DNA of 64,000 bases from contig NZ_JAVFWN010000002.1 of NCBI RefSeq assembly GCF_030929495.1, positions 434,001-498,000 on the forward strand, given 5' to 3'. Each line of letters opens with the position of its first letter. The stretch's first letter is position 1. The stretch comes from Nocardioides sp. LHD-245 (GTDB lineage Bacteria; Actinomycetota; Actinomycetes; Propionibacteriales; Nocardioidaceae). The notes under the pieces were generated by a model, which saw nothing but the letters and a program-made list of their open reading frames with translations, did no database searches and was not told the origin of the DNA. Position numbers and translations under genes: made by a program. Of this stretch, positions 33,956 through 42,620 are shown piece by piece.

Positions 33956-35022
33956 GCCGACCATCTCCCTGTGACCTCCTCGATACGACCCACGCGGCCC
34001 GGCGCTGCTCCGGTCCCGGACCGGGAGAACCGCGGCGCCGCGGCGGCCTCGACGCCGTCGGGCCCGTGGCGCAGCGTTCCCCGGCCGGCCACCTGCGGGT
34101 GCCGGGCCGCCTCCTCGAAGGTCAGCACCGGTGTCACGCAGGCGTCGGTGCTGGCGAAGACCTCGCTCCACTCCTCGCGGGTACGACGCCCGAAGGCGGT
34201 GCCGAGCACCTCGGCCAGGTCGGCCCACTGGGCGGGGTCGTCGCGGTCCGGCAGATCGCCGGGGAGACCGAGGAGCTCGATCAGCTCGTCGTAGAACTGC
34301 GGCTCGATCGCACCGACGGCGACGTGCCCGCCGCCGCGGCATCGGTACGTCCGGTAGTAGGGCGCGGCGCCGTCGAGGATGTTGGCAGCGCGCTCGTCGC
34401 GCCACAGGCCGCCGGCCCGCAGCTCGAGGATCGGCTGGACCAGGACGGCGGCGCCGTCGACCATCGCGGCATCGACGACCTGTCCCCGACCGGACAGCGT
34501 CCGCTCCAGCAGGGCGGCGAGGATGCCGGTCACCAGGAACATCGAGCCGCCGCCGTAGTCGCCGGCGAGGTTGAGCGGCGGCAGCGGCTGCTCGGCGGTG
34601 CCGACCGCGTGCAGCACGCCGGTGAGCGAGATGTAGTTGATGTCGTGACCCGCCGTGGCGGCCAGCTCACCCGCCTGGCCCCAGCCGGTCATCCGGGCGT
34701 AGACGAGCCGCGGGTTGGGGGCGAGGCAGGCGTCGGGGCCGAGACCGAGCCGCTCGGCGACACCGGGCCGGTAGCCCTCGATGAGGACGTCGGCCACGGC
34801 GACGAGGTCCAGCACCGCCGCGCGCTCGGCGGCGTCCTTGAGGTCGGCCCGCACGATGGTGCGCCCGCGCAGGGTGTGGTGCAGGCCGGTCCCCTGCGGG
34901 GCCGAGGGCCGTTCGACGCGGATCACGTCCGCGCCCAGGTCCGCCAGGACCATCGCCGCGTGGGGGCCGGGGCCGATGCCCGCCAGCTCCACGACGCGGA
35001 TCCCGTCCAACGCTCCCGCCAT
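33952..35022 (-). CDS. CaiB/BaiF family III CoA-transferase / alpha-methylacyl-CoA racemase
   Basis: A 356-residue protein with the start MAGALDGIRVVELAGIGPGP and the nucleotide segment LADLGADVIRVERP. The catalytic-region motifs GHDINYISLTG (His) and NLAGDYGGGSM (Asp) are spaced as in alpha-methylacyl-CoA racemase, so racemisation of a 2-methyl branch is more likely than CoA transfer. The ATG at 35022 follows GGAGGAGGAG. It is the first gene of the eight-gene operon, directly downstream of the TetR-type operators. Confidence 0.85.
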   Translation of the reverse strand: MAGALDGIRVVELAGIGPGPHAAMVLADLGADVIRVERPSAPQGTGLHHTLRGRTIVRADLKDAAERAAVLDLVAVADVLIEGYRPGVAERLGLGPDACLAPNPRLVYARMTGWGQAGELAATAGHDINYISLTGVLHAVGTAEQPLPPLNLAGDYGGGSMFLVTGILAALLERTLSGRGQVVDAAMVDGAAVLVQPILELRAGGLWRDERAANILDGAAPYYRTYRCRGGGHVAVGAIEPQFYDELIELLGLPGDLPDRDDPAQWADLAEVLGTAFGRRTREEWSEVFASTDACVTPVLTFEEAARHPQVAGRGTLRHGPDGVEAAAAPRFSRSGTGAAPGRVGRIEEVTGRWSA

Positions 35023-35032
35023 CGCTCCTCCT

Positions 35033-35084
35033 CCGAACGATCGGACGATCACTCGTGGCGGGAAGCTACTGAACGATCGCTCGG
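35033..35084 (-). promoter_or_regulatory. TetR-type operators and -10 for the CoA-transferase operon
   Basis: On the minus strand GAGCGATCGTTCAG (35082-35069) is followed at once by TAGCTT, a -10 box. A second copy CCGAACGATCGG lies at 35033-35044 with a weaker tandem copy after it, between the -10 box and the start codon. The dyad GAnCGATCGnTC resembles operators of TetR regulators of CoA-thioester pathways (for example PaaR, CNAACGNNCGTTNG). The same operator/-10 block recurs at 35873-35896. Confidence 0.65.
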
Positions 35085-35143
35085 GGGGAGAGCGGGCATC
35101 CCTGTGGGTGGAACACCTCGTGCCGCCGGCTCGGGCGGGACCC

Positions 35144-35743
35144 TCAGCGCCGGGGGACGGCGCGCACGACGCCCAGCGCGATGTCGACGTACCGCTTGGC
35201 CATGTCCTCGGGCGAGACGCCGCCGCCCTCGTGGTACCACCAGGCGATGGAGTAGCCCATGTTGATCACCGCGCGCGCCGCGTCGCGCGGGTAGGGAGTG
35301 GCGAAGACGCCCATCTCGACGCCGCGGACGATGACGTCGCGGAACATCCGCTCCTGCTCGTCACGGAGCCGGACGACGACCGCGCGGCCGTCCTGCTCCA
35401 AGCTGCGCAGCTCCGAGGAGCCGATCAGCGCCTCGCGCTGACGCGAGGTGTGGAACAGGATCCAGGCGTGGACCAGCGCCTCGAGCTGGTCGGCGGGTTC
35501 CGAGCCGGCGTTGAGGAGCTCGGCCCTGGTGAGCGCGATGACGTCGTTCATCGTCGAGGTCATGATCTCCTGCAGGATCTCCTGCTTGGAGGGGAAGTAA
35601 TGGTAGATCGAGGCCACTGTCATCGACGTGGCCCGGGCGATGTCGCGCATGGAGGTGCCGTGATAGCCGAGGACCGTGAAGTTGTCGATGGCGGCGTTGA
35701 GCACGCCTGCCCGTCCGCCGATCCTGGTCTGGGCGACCGCCAC
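35144..35743 (-). CDS. TetR family regulator
   Basis: A protein of about 199 residues. The helix-turn-helix is seen as TSMRDIARATSMTVASIYHY, followed by FPSKQEILQEIM as in all TetR proteins. The ligand domain is helical and resembles those of regulators sensing CoA thioesters. The GTG at 35743 is chosen; the frame stays open to 35830 but the extra residues are not TetR-like. It lies between two transcription units that carry near-identical GAnCGATCGnTC operators and probably controls both. Confidence 0.88.
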   Translation of the reverse strand: MAVAQTRIGGRAGVLNAAIDNFTVLGYHGTSMRDIARATSMTVASIYHYFPSKQEILQEIMTSTMNDVIALTRAELLNAGSEPADQLEALVHAWILFHTSRQREALIGSSELRSLEQDGRAVVVRLRDEQERMFRDVIVRGVEMGVFATPYPRDAARAVINMGYSIAWWYHEGGGVSPEDMAKRYVDIALGVVRAVPRR

Positions 35744-35842
35744 TGCGCCACCGCGCCTTTCGCTCCGAACGTCCCGGGGGCCGTGCCCCGCGCCCGCCAG
35801 TGTGGCACGGCCGATGCCGCCCGACCGCACCCCCGGGCCGCC

Positions 35843-35859
35843 GGCCCAGCGGATGGAAC
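35843..35859. promoter_or_regulatory. IclR-type dyad (weak copy)
   Basis: GGCCCAGCGGATGGAAC has the right half-site TGGAAC intact and a degenerate left half. It lies between the TetR and phosphatase starts. It shares the 17-base layout of the stronger copies at 46106, 58059 and 63579. Confidence 0.35.
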
Positions 35860-35872
35860 CGGCCGCGACGAG

Positions 35873-35896
35873 CCGAACGATCGCTCAGTAGCCTCC
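35873..35896 (+). promoter_or_regulatory. TetR-type operator and -10 for the phosphatase gene
   Basis: CCGAACGATCGCTCAG (35873-35888) abuts TAGCCT (35889-35894). The ATG follows seven bases later, consistent with a leaderless transcript. The 24-base block matches the minus-strand block at 35084-35061 in 21 positions, so the two promoters are copies of one module. Confidence 0.65.
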
Positions 35897-35901
35897 GCGC
35901 C

Positions 35902-36651
35902 ATGAGCTCGACGGCGACGACCGGACTGCCCGATCTGGCCAACCTCCGCGACGTGGGTGGGCTGCGTACCCACGACGGCCGACGGACCCGCCAGGGGCGG
36001 CTGCTGCGCAGCGGGACGCCGTTCTATCTCGACGCCACCCAGTCGCGACATCTGGTCGACGGACTCGGCCTGCGGCTGCGGATCGACCTGCGCAGCCGTG
36101 GCGAGGTCGACGGCGCCACCAACTCCCATCTGGCCGCCGTGGAGCGCGAGGTGCTGCTCGCGCCGATCGGCGCCGGTGGGGCCGGGACCGTCCCGGCGAC
36201 CGCCGCGGCAGAGCACACGATGATGGCGCACTACCTGCGCTACCTGGAGCACGCCGCCGACTCCTTCGCCCTGATCGCCCGCGCCCTGGCCGACGCCGAG
36301 CGGCTGCCGGCACTGCTGCACTGCACCCTCGGCAAGGACCGGACCGGGACGGTGGTCGCCGTGCTGCTCTCGGCGGTCGGCGTCCTCGACGACGAGATCG
36401 TCGCGGACTACGCGCGCACCGAGGGCCAGAACGACGCCCTCCTGGACCGGCTGCGCAGGCTGCCGGAGTACCGGCGGCGACTCGAGCTGCTGCCGGCGGA
36501 GTCGTTGCGGGCCGTGCCCGAGTCGATGTCGCTCTTCCTCGCCGGCCTGCAGGACGGGTACGGCGGCGGGGCCGGGTACCTCCGCTCGGCCGGGGTCGGG
36601 GCCGATGTCCTGGACCGGCTGACCGGCGAGCTCGTGGAGGAGAGCCGATGA
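35902..36651 (+). CDS. Tyrosine-protein phosphatase (PtpB/DSP-like)
   Basis: A 249-residue protein with the phosphatase signature HCTLGKDRTG (Cys141, Arg147). The N-terminal NLRDVGGLRTHDGRRTRQGR pattern is typical of Pfam Y_phosphatase3 and M. tuberculosis PtpB. There is no signal peptide. The family removes phosphate from tyrosine, phosphoinositides or small molecules. In a CoA-catabolic regulon that also encodes kinase-like proteins, a small-molecule substrate is possible. The promoter carries a TetR operator directly upstream of the -10 box, and transcription is probably leaderless. Confidence 0.85.
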   Translation: MSSTATTGLPDLANLRDVGGLRTHDGRRTRQGRLLRSGTPFYLDATQSRHLVDGLGLRLRIDLRSRGEVDGATNSHLAAVEREVLLAPIGAGGAGTVPATAAAEHTMMAHYLRYLEHAADSFALIARALADAERLPALLHCTLGKDRTGTVVAVLLSAVGVLDDEIVADYARTEGQNDALLDRLRRLPEYRRRLELLPAESLRAVPESMSLFLAGLQDGYGGGAGYLRSAGVGADVLDRLTGELVEESR

Positions 36652-37070
36652 CGCCGATCCTGGACCACCACGCCGGCACCCGGTGTGCGGTTGGTGACGC
36701 TCTCGCGCCCCGACCGGCTCAACACGCTGCCGCAGCCGGTCGTCGCCGCCGGCCGGGCCCACGAGCTGATGCTCACCGGACGGCGGGTCGACGCCGACTA
36801 GGCCGAGCGGATCGGCCTGGTGCTCGAGGTCGTTGACGGCGACCGGCTGGTCGAGGCGGCTCTCGCCAGGGCCGCCGAGATCATGGCGAACGGACCGGCC
36901 CAGGTCGAGCTGACCAAGGAGGGCATGTGGCTGGCGTTGGGGACGCCGTCGCGAGGACGATGATCGAGCTCGAGAACCGTCAGCAGGTGATCACCGCCCT
37001 GACCGAGGACAGCGCCGAGGCGAAGCGCGCCTTCCTGGAGAAGCGCCCGCCGGTCTTCCGGCGCCGCTGA
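36648..37070 (+). pseudogene. Enoyl-CoA hydratase, internally deleted
   Basis: The remnant starts with an ATGA overlap on the phosphatase stop and reads GVRLVTLSRPDRLN, an enoyl-CoA hydratase N-terminus, after an early frameshift. The central oxyanion-hole region is missing. It resumes as AHELMLTGRRVDAD, an in-frame TAG, AERIGLVLEVVDGDRLVEAA, and after another shift ENRQQVITALTEDSAEAKRA with a stop at 37070. It has at least one large deletion, a stop and two shifts, so it is not functional. Confidence 0.75.
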
Positions 37071-37083
37071 CTCCGGCCACGAG

Positions 37084-37100
37084 GTTCCGTCCGCCGGAAT
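37084..37100. promoter_or_regulatory. IclR-type dyad upstream of the acyl-CoA dehydrogenase operon
   Basis: GTTCCGTCCGCCGGAAT has perfect TTCCG/CGGAA arms with a five-base spacer, the same geometry as the other 17-base sites. It lies 66 bases ahead of the acyl-CoA dehydrogenase start at 37166. Confidence 0.5.
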
Positions 37101-37165
37101 CGGCGCGTGCGCGGGACGCACTGGCGCGGGAGCCTGCGTGCGACGCGAGCCGACAGAGGGAGCCG

Positions 37166-38320
37166 ATGAGACGAGAGCTGTACGACGCCGACCATGAGGC
37201 GTTCCGGAGCGTGGTGGCGGAGTTCGTCGAGCGCGAGGTGACACCCCACCTGGCGCGATGGGACGAGCAGCGTCTCATCGACCGGGAGACCTGGTTGGCC
37301 GCCGGCAGGCAGGGGATCCTCGGCCTCGCCGCCCCGGAGGAGTACGGCGGCGGAGGAGGCACCGACTACCGCTTCCGGGCCGTGCTCCTCGAGGAGCTCG
37401 CCAAGGTCCACGCCACGTCGCTGGCATCGAGCTTCTCGCTGCAGGACGACATCGCGATCCCCTACATCCGCGAGATCGGCACGGACGAGCAGAAGCGGCG
37501 CTGGCTGCCCGCGATGGCGGCCGGCGAGCTCATCGGGGCGATCGCGATGACCGAGCCCGGCACCGGCAGCGACCTCAAGGGCATCCGCACCGCCGCCCGG
37601 CAGGTCCCGGGCGGCTGGGTCGTCAACGGCGCGAAGACGTTCATCACCAACGGCATCCAGAGCGACCTGGTCATCACCGTGGCGCGCACCGACCCCGACG
37701 GCGGCGCGGCGGGCTTCAGCCTGCTCGTGGTCGAGCGGGACATGCCGGGCTTCAGCCGCGGACGCAAGCTCGACAAGGTCGGGCTGCACGCCCAGGACAC
37801 CGCGGAGCTGGTCTACGAGGACGTCTTCGTCCCCGACGAGAACGTCCTGGGCCGGATCGGCGGCGGCTTCGGCCAGCTGCGGGAGATGCTGCCGCTCGAA
37901 CGGCTCAGCATCGCCGTGCACGCACTCGCCGTCAGCGAGGCGATCCTCGCCGACACCATCGGCTACGTCCGCGACCGGCACGCGTTCGGCCAGCGGCTCG
38001 CCGACTTCCAGAACACCCAGTTCGAGCTGGCCGAGATGCAGACCGAGGTCAGCATCGGCCGGGTCTTCGTCGACCGGGCGATCCTCGCCCTCAACGCGGG
38101 TGAGTTGACCGAGGTCGACGCCGCGATGGCCAAGTGGTGGGGCGCCGACCTGCAGAACCGCGTCGTCGACCGGTGCCTGCAACTGCACGGCGGCTACGGC
38201 TTCATGCTCGAGTACCCCGTCGGGCGCGCCTACCAGGACGCCCGGATCCAGCGGATCTTCGGCGGCGCCAACGAGATCATGAAGCAGATCATCGGCCGCA
38301 GCATCGTCGGGCGCCCGTGA
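37166..38320 (+). CDS. Acyl-CoA dehydrogenase
   Basis: A 384-residue FAD enzyme. It has GAIAMTEPGTGSDLKGIRTA, the NGAKTFITNGIQSDL FAD contact, and the C-terminal QLHGGYGFMLEYPVGRAYQD and RIFGGANEIMKQIIGR. The last segment carries the acidic residue used as catalytic base in many members. It resembles long-chain/FadE enzymes more than the ACAD11 type. The start codon follows GGGAGCC. It is first of three coupled genes (dehydrogenase, SDR, alcohol dehydrogenase), and its stop overlaps the SDR GTG (GTGA). Confidence 0.92.
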   Translation: MRRELYDADHEAFRSVVAEFVEREVTPHLARWDEQRLIDRETWLAAGRQGILGLAAPEEYGGGGGTDYRFRAVLLEELAKVHATSLASSFSLQDDIAIPYIREIGTDEQKRRWLPAMAAGELIGAIAMTEPGTGSDLKGIRTAARQVPGGWVVNGAKTFITNGIQSDLVITVARTDPDGGAAGFSLLVVERDMPGFSRGRKLDKVGLHAQDTAELVYEDVFVPDENVLGRIGGGFGQLREMLPLERLSIAVHALAVSEAILADTIGYVRDRHAFGQRLADFQNTQFELAEMQTEVSIGRVFVDRAILALNAGELTEVDAAMAKWWGADLQNRVVDRCLQLHGGYGFMLEYPVGRAYQDARIQRIFGGANEIMKQIIGRSIVGRP

Positions 38321-39099
38321 CCGGGGCGGGTCCGCAGGCCCTCCCGGGCTCCCCCGACCTGTCCGGCCAGGTCGCCCTGGTGACCGGCGCGGCGACCGGC
38401 CTGGGCCGGCGCTTCGCGCTCACCCTGGCCGCCGCGGGGGCGACGGTCGCCGTCGCCGGGCGTCGCCCCGAGCCTCTCGAGGAGCTCGCCGCCCAGATCG
38501 CCGCGGCCGGCGGCGCCGCGGTCGTCACCCCCCTCGACGTGCGCGACGCGGGTGCGATCGAGACGTGCCTGGACACCCTGGCGAGCGGTGCCGGGCTCCC
38601 GTCGATCCTGCTCAACAACGCCGGCATCCCGGACGCCCGGCGGGCACACCGGATGCCGCTCGAGCTGGTCGACGCGGTCCTGGAGACCAATCTGCGCGGC
38701 CCCTGGCTGCTGGCGACCGGGCTCGCGGCCCGGCTCATCGCCGCGGACCGGGGCGGCCGGATCGTGAACATCTCCTCGATGTCGGCCTACCACTACGCGG
38801 GGGAGGGCGCGGCCCTCTACGCGGTCACGAAGGCGGCCGTGGCCCGGATGACCGAGGTGCTGGCGGTCGAGTGGGCGGCCCGCGGCATCAACGTCAACGC
38901 CATCGCACCGGGCGCCTTCGCCTCGGAGATGATGGAGGGGATGCTGGAGCGGATGGGCGACATCACCCAGGGCTTCCCCCGTCGCCGGCTCGGCGACCCC
39001 GCCCGGCTCGACAGCACCCTGCTCTACCTGGTCTCCCCCGCCTCGGACCACGTCACGGGCACGGTCGTCAAGGTCGACGACGGGCAGTACCACCGATGA
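38317..39099 (+). CDS. SDR-family oxidoreductase
   Basis: A 260-residue short-chain dehydrogenase with TGAATGLGRR, NNAG, a catalytic serine in VNISSMSAYHYAGEG, and YAVTK. It ends with VDDGQYHR. It likely oxidises a secondary alcohol or 3-hydroxyacyl-CoA using NAD(P). The GTG start overlaps the dehydrogenase stop and its stop overlaps the alcohol dehydrogenase ATG. This tight coupling suggests consecutive steps. Confidence 0.9.
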   Translation: MTGAGPQALPGSPDLSGQVALVTGAATGLGRRFALTLAAAGATVAVAGRRPEPLEELAAQIAAAGGAAVVTPLDVRDAGAIETCLDTLASGAGLPSILLNNAGIPDARRAHRMPLELVDAVLETNLRGPWLLATGLAARLIAADRGGRIVNISSMSAYHYAGEGAALYAVTKAAVARMTEVLAVEWAARGINVNAIAPGAFASEMMEGMLERMGDITQGFPRRRLGDPARLDSTLLYLVSPASDHVTGTVVKVDDGQYHR

Positions 39100-40172
39100 G
39101 CGCCCCCTCGACCGCCTCGTCCGCCAGCGGCACGATGATGCGCGCCGTCCGGCTCTCCGAGCACGGACGGGACCCGGTGCTGGCCCGGGTGCCGGTGCCG
39201 CCGGTCGGCCGGGGCGACGTCCGGGTCGCCATGCGGGCCTGCGGCATCTGCGGCTCGGACCTGCACATCATCGAGGGCTCCACGGTGCCCGCGCACCTGC
39301 CCATCACGCTGGGCCACGAGGCGTCGGGCGTCGTGGAGGCGGTCGGCGGCGACGTCGCCCACATCGCCGTCGGCACCCGGGTCGCGGTGAACCCGATGCT
39401 CAGCTGCGGCGCCTGCCGGCAGTGCCGCACCGGCCGCGCGAACCTCTGCCCCCGCGTCCGGGTCATCGGCCTGCAACGCGACGGCGCCCATGCCGACCTC
39501 GTGGTGGTGCCGGCGACGAACGTGATCCCGCTGCCGGACTCGGTCGACTTCGCGCTGGGCGCGATCGTCGCCGACGCCATCGCGACGCCGTGGCGGGCGA
39601 TCGCCCGGGCGCGCGTGCAGCCCGGCGACGTCGCCGTGGTCTACGGCCTCGGCGGGCTCGGCCTGCACGCGGCGATGCTGCTGCGCCAGGTCCTGGGAGT
39701 CCGGGTCATCGGCGTGGACGCCGGCGACGCCGCTCTCGAGCGAGCCGCGTCCTACGGCATCGACGAGGTCGTCGACGCCCGCGCCGGGCGGCCGGCGACG
39801 GAGATCCACGCGCTCACCGACGGCGGCGCCGACGTCTCCTTCGAGTTCGTCGGCGCACTCGGCGTCGTCGAGCAGGCGGTCCGCTCCCTGGCCTACGGCG
39901 GACGCTGTGTGGTGGTCGGCGTCGGGCCGGACCGGCTCGGGCTCTCGCTGCGCCAGGAGACCCTGGTCGCGCGCGGACAGTCGATCATCGGCTCCCACGG
40001 CTACGTGTCCGACGACATCCGCGAGCTGCTCGACCTGCTCGACAGCGGCCGGGTCGCCGTGCACGACACCGTCAGCCACCGGTTCCCCCTGACGTCGTAC
40101 GCCGAGGGCCTGGCCGCACTGCGCGACCGCACCAGCGGTGCCGTCCGCGTCGTCATCGAGAACGACGGCTGA
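39096..40172 (+). CDS. Zinc-dependent alcohol dehydrogenase
   Basis: A 358-residue MDR protein. Catalytic zinc ligands are in GICGSDLH and LGHEASG, the four-cysteine structural zinc lobe is CGACRQCRTGRANLC, and the NAD site is VYGLGGLGLHAAM. Both zinc sites are intact, unlike the homologue at 49061. It oxidises an alcohol to a ketone or aldehyde. The ATG overlaps the SDR stop (ATGA). It is the last gene of the plus-strand unit and ends 25 bases from the convergent acyl-CoA dehydrogenase. Confidence 0.92.
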   Translation: MSAPSTASSASGTMMRAVRLSEHGRDPVLARVPVPPVGRGDVRVAMRACGICGSDLHIIEGSTVPAHLPITLGHEASGVVEAVGGDVAHIAVGTRVAVNPMLSCGACRQCRTGRANLCPRVRVIGLQRDGAHADLVVVPATNVIPLPDSVDFALGAIVADAIATPWRAIARARVQPGDVAVVYGLGGLGLHAAMLLRQVLGVRVIGVDAGDAALERAASYGIDEVVDARAGRPATEIHALTDGGADVSFEFVGALGVVEQAVRSLAYGGRCVVVGVGPDRLGLSLRQETLVARGQSIIGSHGYVSDDIRELLDLLDSGRVAVHDTVSHRFPLTSYAEGLAALRDRTSGAVRVVIENDG

Positions 40173-40197
40173 CGCGGACCCGGCACCGCGGCGACGC

Positions 40198-41484
40198 TCA
40201 GTGGGCGCGGTCGGCCCAGACCGCGCCGTACCTGGCCCGGGCGCGGTCCAGCCGCTGGTGGCGGACGTAGGCGGGGAACGGCGCGTCGTTCGCCTTGTGC
40301 TCCTTGAGCACCTCCCGGGCCACGACCATCTTGTGGACCTCCGTGGGGCCGTCGGCGAGGCCGACGTGGAAGGAGTTGACGACCCACTCGGCGAACGGCA
40401 CCTCGTGGCTCAGCCCCAGCGATCCGTGCAGGTGCAGCGCGGTGGCGGCGATGTCGTGCAGCACCTTGGGCATCACGGACTTCACCGCCGAGACGTTCTT
40501 GCGGATCGTCTTCCAGTCGTGGCCCTGGTCGGCCAGCCAGGCCGTCTCGAGCACGAGCAGCCGGAACTGGCGCAACTGCACCCAGCCGTCGGCGATCTTC
40601 TCCTGGACCATCTGCTTGTCGGCCAGCAGCTCTCCCTTGGTGGTCCTCGACAGCACCCGCTCGCAGGTCATCTCGAAGGCCCGGGTCGCCTGGGCCAGGG
40701 TCCGCATGGCGTGGTGGAGCCGGCCGCCGCCCAGGCGGGTCTGGGCGATCGCGAACGCCGCTCCGCGCTCGCCGAGCATGGCGGAGGCCGGCACCCGGAC
40801 GTCGGTGAGCCGCAGGTGGGCGTGGGTGTCCTCCGGCTCGCCGTAGAAGCCGTAGTTGCGCACGATCTCGATGCCCGAGGTGTCGGTGTCGACGATGAAC
40901 ATCGAGGCCCGCTGGTAGGGGTTCTCCGCGTCGGGGTCGGTGACGACCATCATGATGTAGAAGGCCGCCGACTCCGCCTCGGAGGCGAACCACTTCTCGC
41001 CGTTGATGACCCAGACGTCACCGTCGAGGACGGCCGAGGTCCGGAACAGGAGCGGGTCGGCACCGCCCTGCGGCTCGGTCATCGAGAAGCACGAGGTGAT
41101 CTCGTTGGCCAGGAGCGGCTCGAGATAGCGGACCTTCTGCTCCGGGGTGGCGAAGTGCGCGAGGATCTCGGAGTTGCCGGTGTCGGGGGCCTGGGCGCCG
41201 AAGACGATCGGGCCGAACCGGGACATCCCGAATTTCTCGTTCATCAGTGCCAGCTTGAGCTGACCGTAGCCCTTGCCGCCCAGGTCGGGGCCGAGGTGGC
41301 AGGCCCACAGGCCGCGCTCCTTGACCTCGGCCTGCAGCGGGCGGACCAGTCGCTCGAACTCGGGGTCGTGCACATTCCACTGGCTGCCCAGCACGTCGTC
41401 CAGCGGCTGCACCTCCTCCCGCACGAAGGTGTCGATCCAGTCCAGCTCGCGCTGGAAGTCGGGGTCGGTCTCGAAGCTCCACAC
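40198..41484 (-). CDS. Acyl-CoA dehydrogenase, ACAD11-like
   Basis: A 428-residue FAD enzyme. It has CFSMTEPQGGADPLLFRTSA (FAD contact), NGEKWFASEAESAAFYIMM, and a C-terminal ADGPTEVHKMVVAREV. Its N-terminus and central text are ACAD10/11-like. It lies next to an APH-like kinase gene. In ACAD10/11 the two activities are fused: the kinase domain phosphorylates a 4-hydroxyacyl-CoA and the dehydrogenase domain eliminates phosphate. The GTG start at 41484 has AAGGA upstream. It is the third gene of a unit starting at 43662. Confidence 0.9.
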   Translation of the reverse strand: MWSFETDPDFQRELDWIDTFVREEVQPLDDVLGSQWNVHDPEFERLVRPLQAEVKERGLWACHLGPDLGGKGYGQLKLALMNEKFGMSRFGPIVFGAQAPDTGNSEILAHFATPEQKVRYLEPLLANEITSCFSMTEPQGGADPLLFRTSAVLDGDVWVINGEKWFASEAESAAFYIMMVVTDPDAENPYQRASMFIVDTDTSGIEIVRNYGFYGEPEDTHAHLRLTDVRVPASAMLGERGAAFAIAQTRLGGGRLHHAMRTLAQATRAFEMTCERVLSRTTKGELLADKQMVQEKIADGWVQLRQFRLLVLETAWLADQGHDWKTIRKNVSAVKSVMPKVLHDIAATALHLHGSLGLSHEVPFAEWVVNSFHVGLADGPTEVHKMVVAREVLKEHKANDAPFPAYVRHQRLDRARARYGAVWADRAH

Positions 41485-41540
41485 AGTCGGTCGTCCTTGT
41501 CTGTCTCGGGTCGTTCTCGATGTCCTTGCTCGCCGGCGCC

Positions 41541-42620
41541 TCAGCCGACCCCGCGCAGCGCGGCGTCGGAGGCACGGGAGCAGCGGTCCAGCGCTCGCTC
41601 CAGGAGCGGCGCGACCATGTCGCCGATGTCGTCGAAGCCGTCGCCGAGGGTGTCGCCCCGCAGGTGCCGAGCGTGGATCTGCTCCAGCACGACGGCGATC
41701 TTGACGTCGGCGAAGACGACGTACCAGTCCAGGTCGTCGACGCCGATCCCCCGCTGCCGCGCGTAGGACTCGACGATCTCGTCCGCGGTCGGGAAGCCGG
41801 GATGGGCGGTGGCGCCGGCGGTGATCGGGTTGAAGGGCCTGCCGACCTCGTCCCAGAAGCTGACCAGCAGGCCGAGGTCGGACAGCGTGTCGCCCAGCGT
41901 GGAGAGCTCCCAGTCCAGGACGCCCACCACGCGGGCGGGGTCGTCCAGCCCCACCATCACGTTGTCGACCTTGTAGTCGCCGTGCACGATGCCGGGGAAC
42001 CTGGAGACCGGCATCGTCGCGGCCAGCCGCTCCACGAGCACACCGACCTCGGGGCGCTCGGAGGTCTTGACCGCCTCCCACTGCCGTGCCCAGCGGGCGA
42101 GCTGACGCTGCAGGTAGCCGTCGGGACGGCCCCAGCCCTGCAGCCCGACCTGGGCCGGGTCCACGTCGTGCAGGGCGACGAGGGTGTCGACCAGCGCGCC
42201 GGCCAGCGCGGCACGGTCGGTCTCGGCGAGGACGGCGGTGTCCTCCCGGGTCCGGAAGGTGCGCCCCTCGAGCCGGTCCATGACGTAGAAGGGCGCCCCG
42301 AGCACGGCGGGGTCCTCGCAGTGGGCCACCACGTGCGGCACGGGCACGGGCGTGCCGGCGAGCGCCGTCACGACGCGGACCTCGCGGGCCATGTCGTGGG
42401 CCGACTGGAGCACGTGGCCGTGCGGCGGCCGGCGCAGGATCCACTCGCGGGAGCCGTCGGAGAGCGCGTACGTCGGGTTCGACCGCCCGCCGACCAGCAG
42501 GCTGGAGCGCAGCTCGCCGGCCAGCTCCACTCCGGCCGCGGCCAGGTAGCCGGCCAGCGCCGCCCCGTCGAGTGCGCCCTCCGGGGCGATGGGCCCCTCG
42601 GACGTGTCAGACGATGCCAT
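41541..42620 (-). CDS. APH-family kinase (ACAD10/11 kinase-domain type)
   Basis: A 359-residue protein kinase-fold phosphotransferase. The catalytic loop is GIVHGDYKVDNVMV and the metal motif is GVLDWELSTLGD, with WILRRPPHGHVLQSAHDM in the N-lobe. This text is characteristic of the kinase half of ACAD10/ACAD11 and of bacterial LvaA-type hydroxyacyl-CoA kinases rather than drug-modifying enzymes. The ATG at 42620 follows GGAGG and overlaps the second kinase gene by 14 bases. It probably phosphorylates the hydroxyl of a hydroxyacyl-CoA for the dehydrogenase downstream. Confidence 0.88.
   Translation of the reverse strand: MASSDTSEGPIAPEGALDGAALAGYLAAAGVELAGELRSSLLVGGRSNPTYALSDGSREWILRRPPHGHVLQSAHDMAREVRVVTALAGTPVPVPHVVAHCEDPAVLGAPFYVMDRLEGRTFRTREDTAVLAETDRAALAGALVDTLVALHDVDPAQVGLQGWGRPDGYLQRQLARWARQWEAVKTSERPEVGVLVERLAATMPVSRFPGIVHGDYKVDNVMVGLDDPARVVGVLDWELSTLGDTLSDLGLLVSFWDEVGRPFNPITAGATAHPGFPTADEIVESYARQRGIGVDDLDWYVVFADVKIAVVLEQIHARHLRGDTLGDGFDDIGDMVAPLLERALDRCSRASDAALRGVG

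Noticed and set aside
35100..35118. Additional IclR-type half-site near GGGTGGAAC
   Set aside because: Only the right half matches and the left half keeps three of six positions, so it is not counted among the eight sites.
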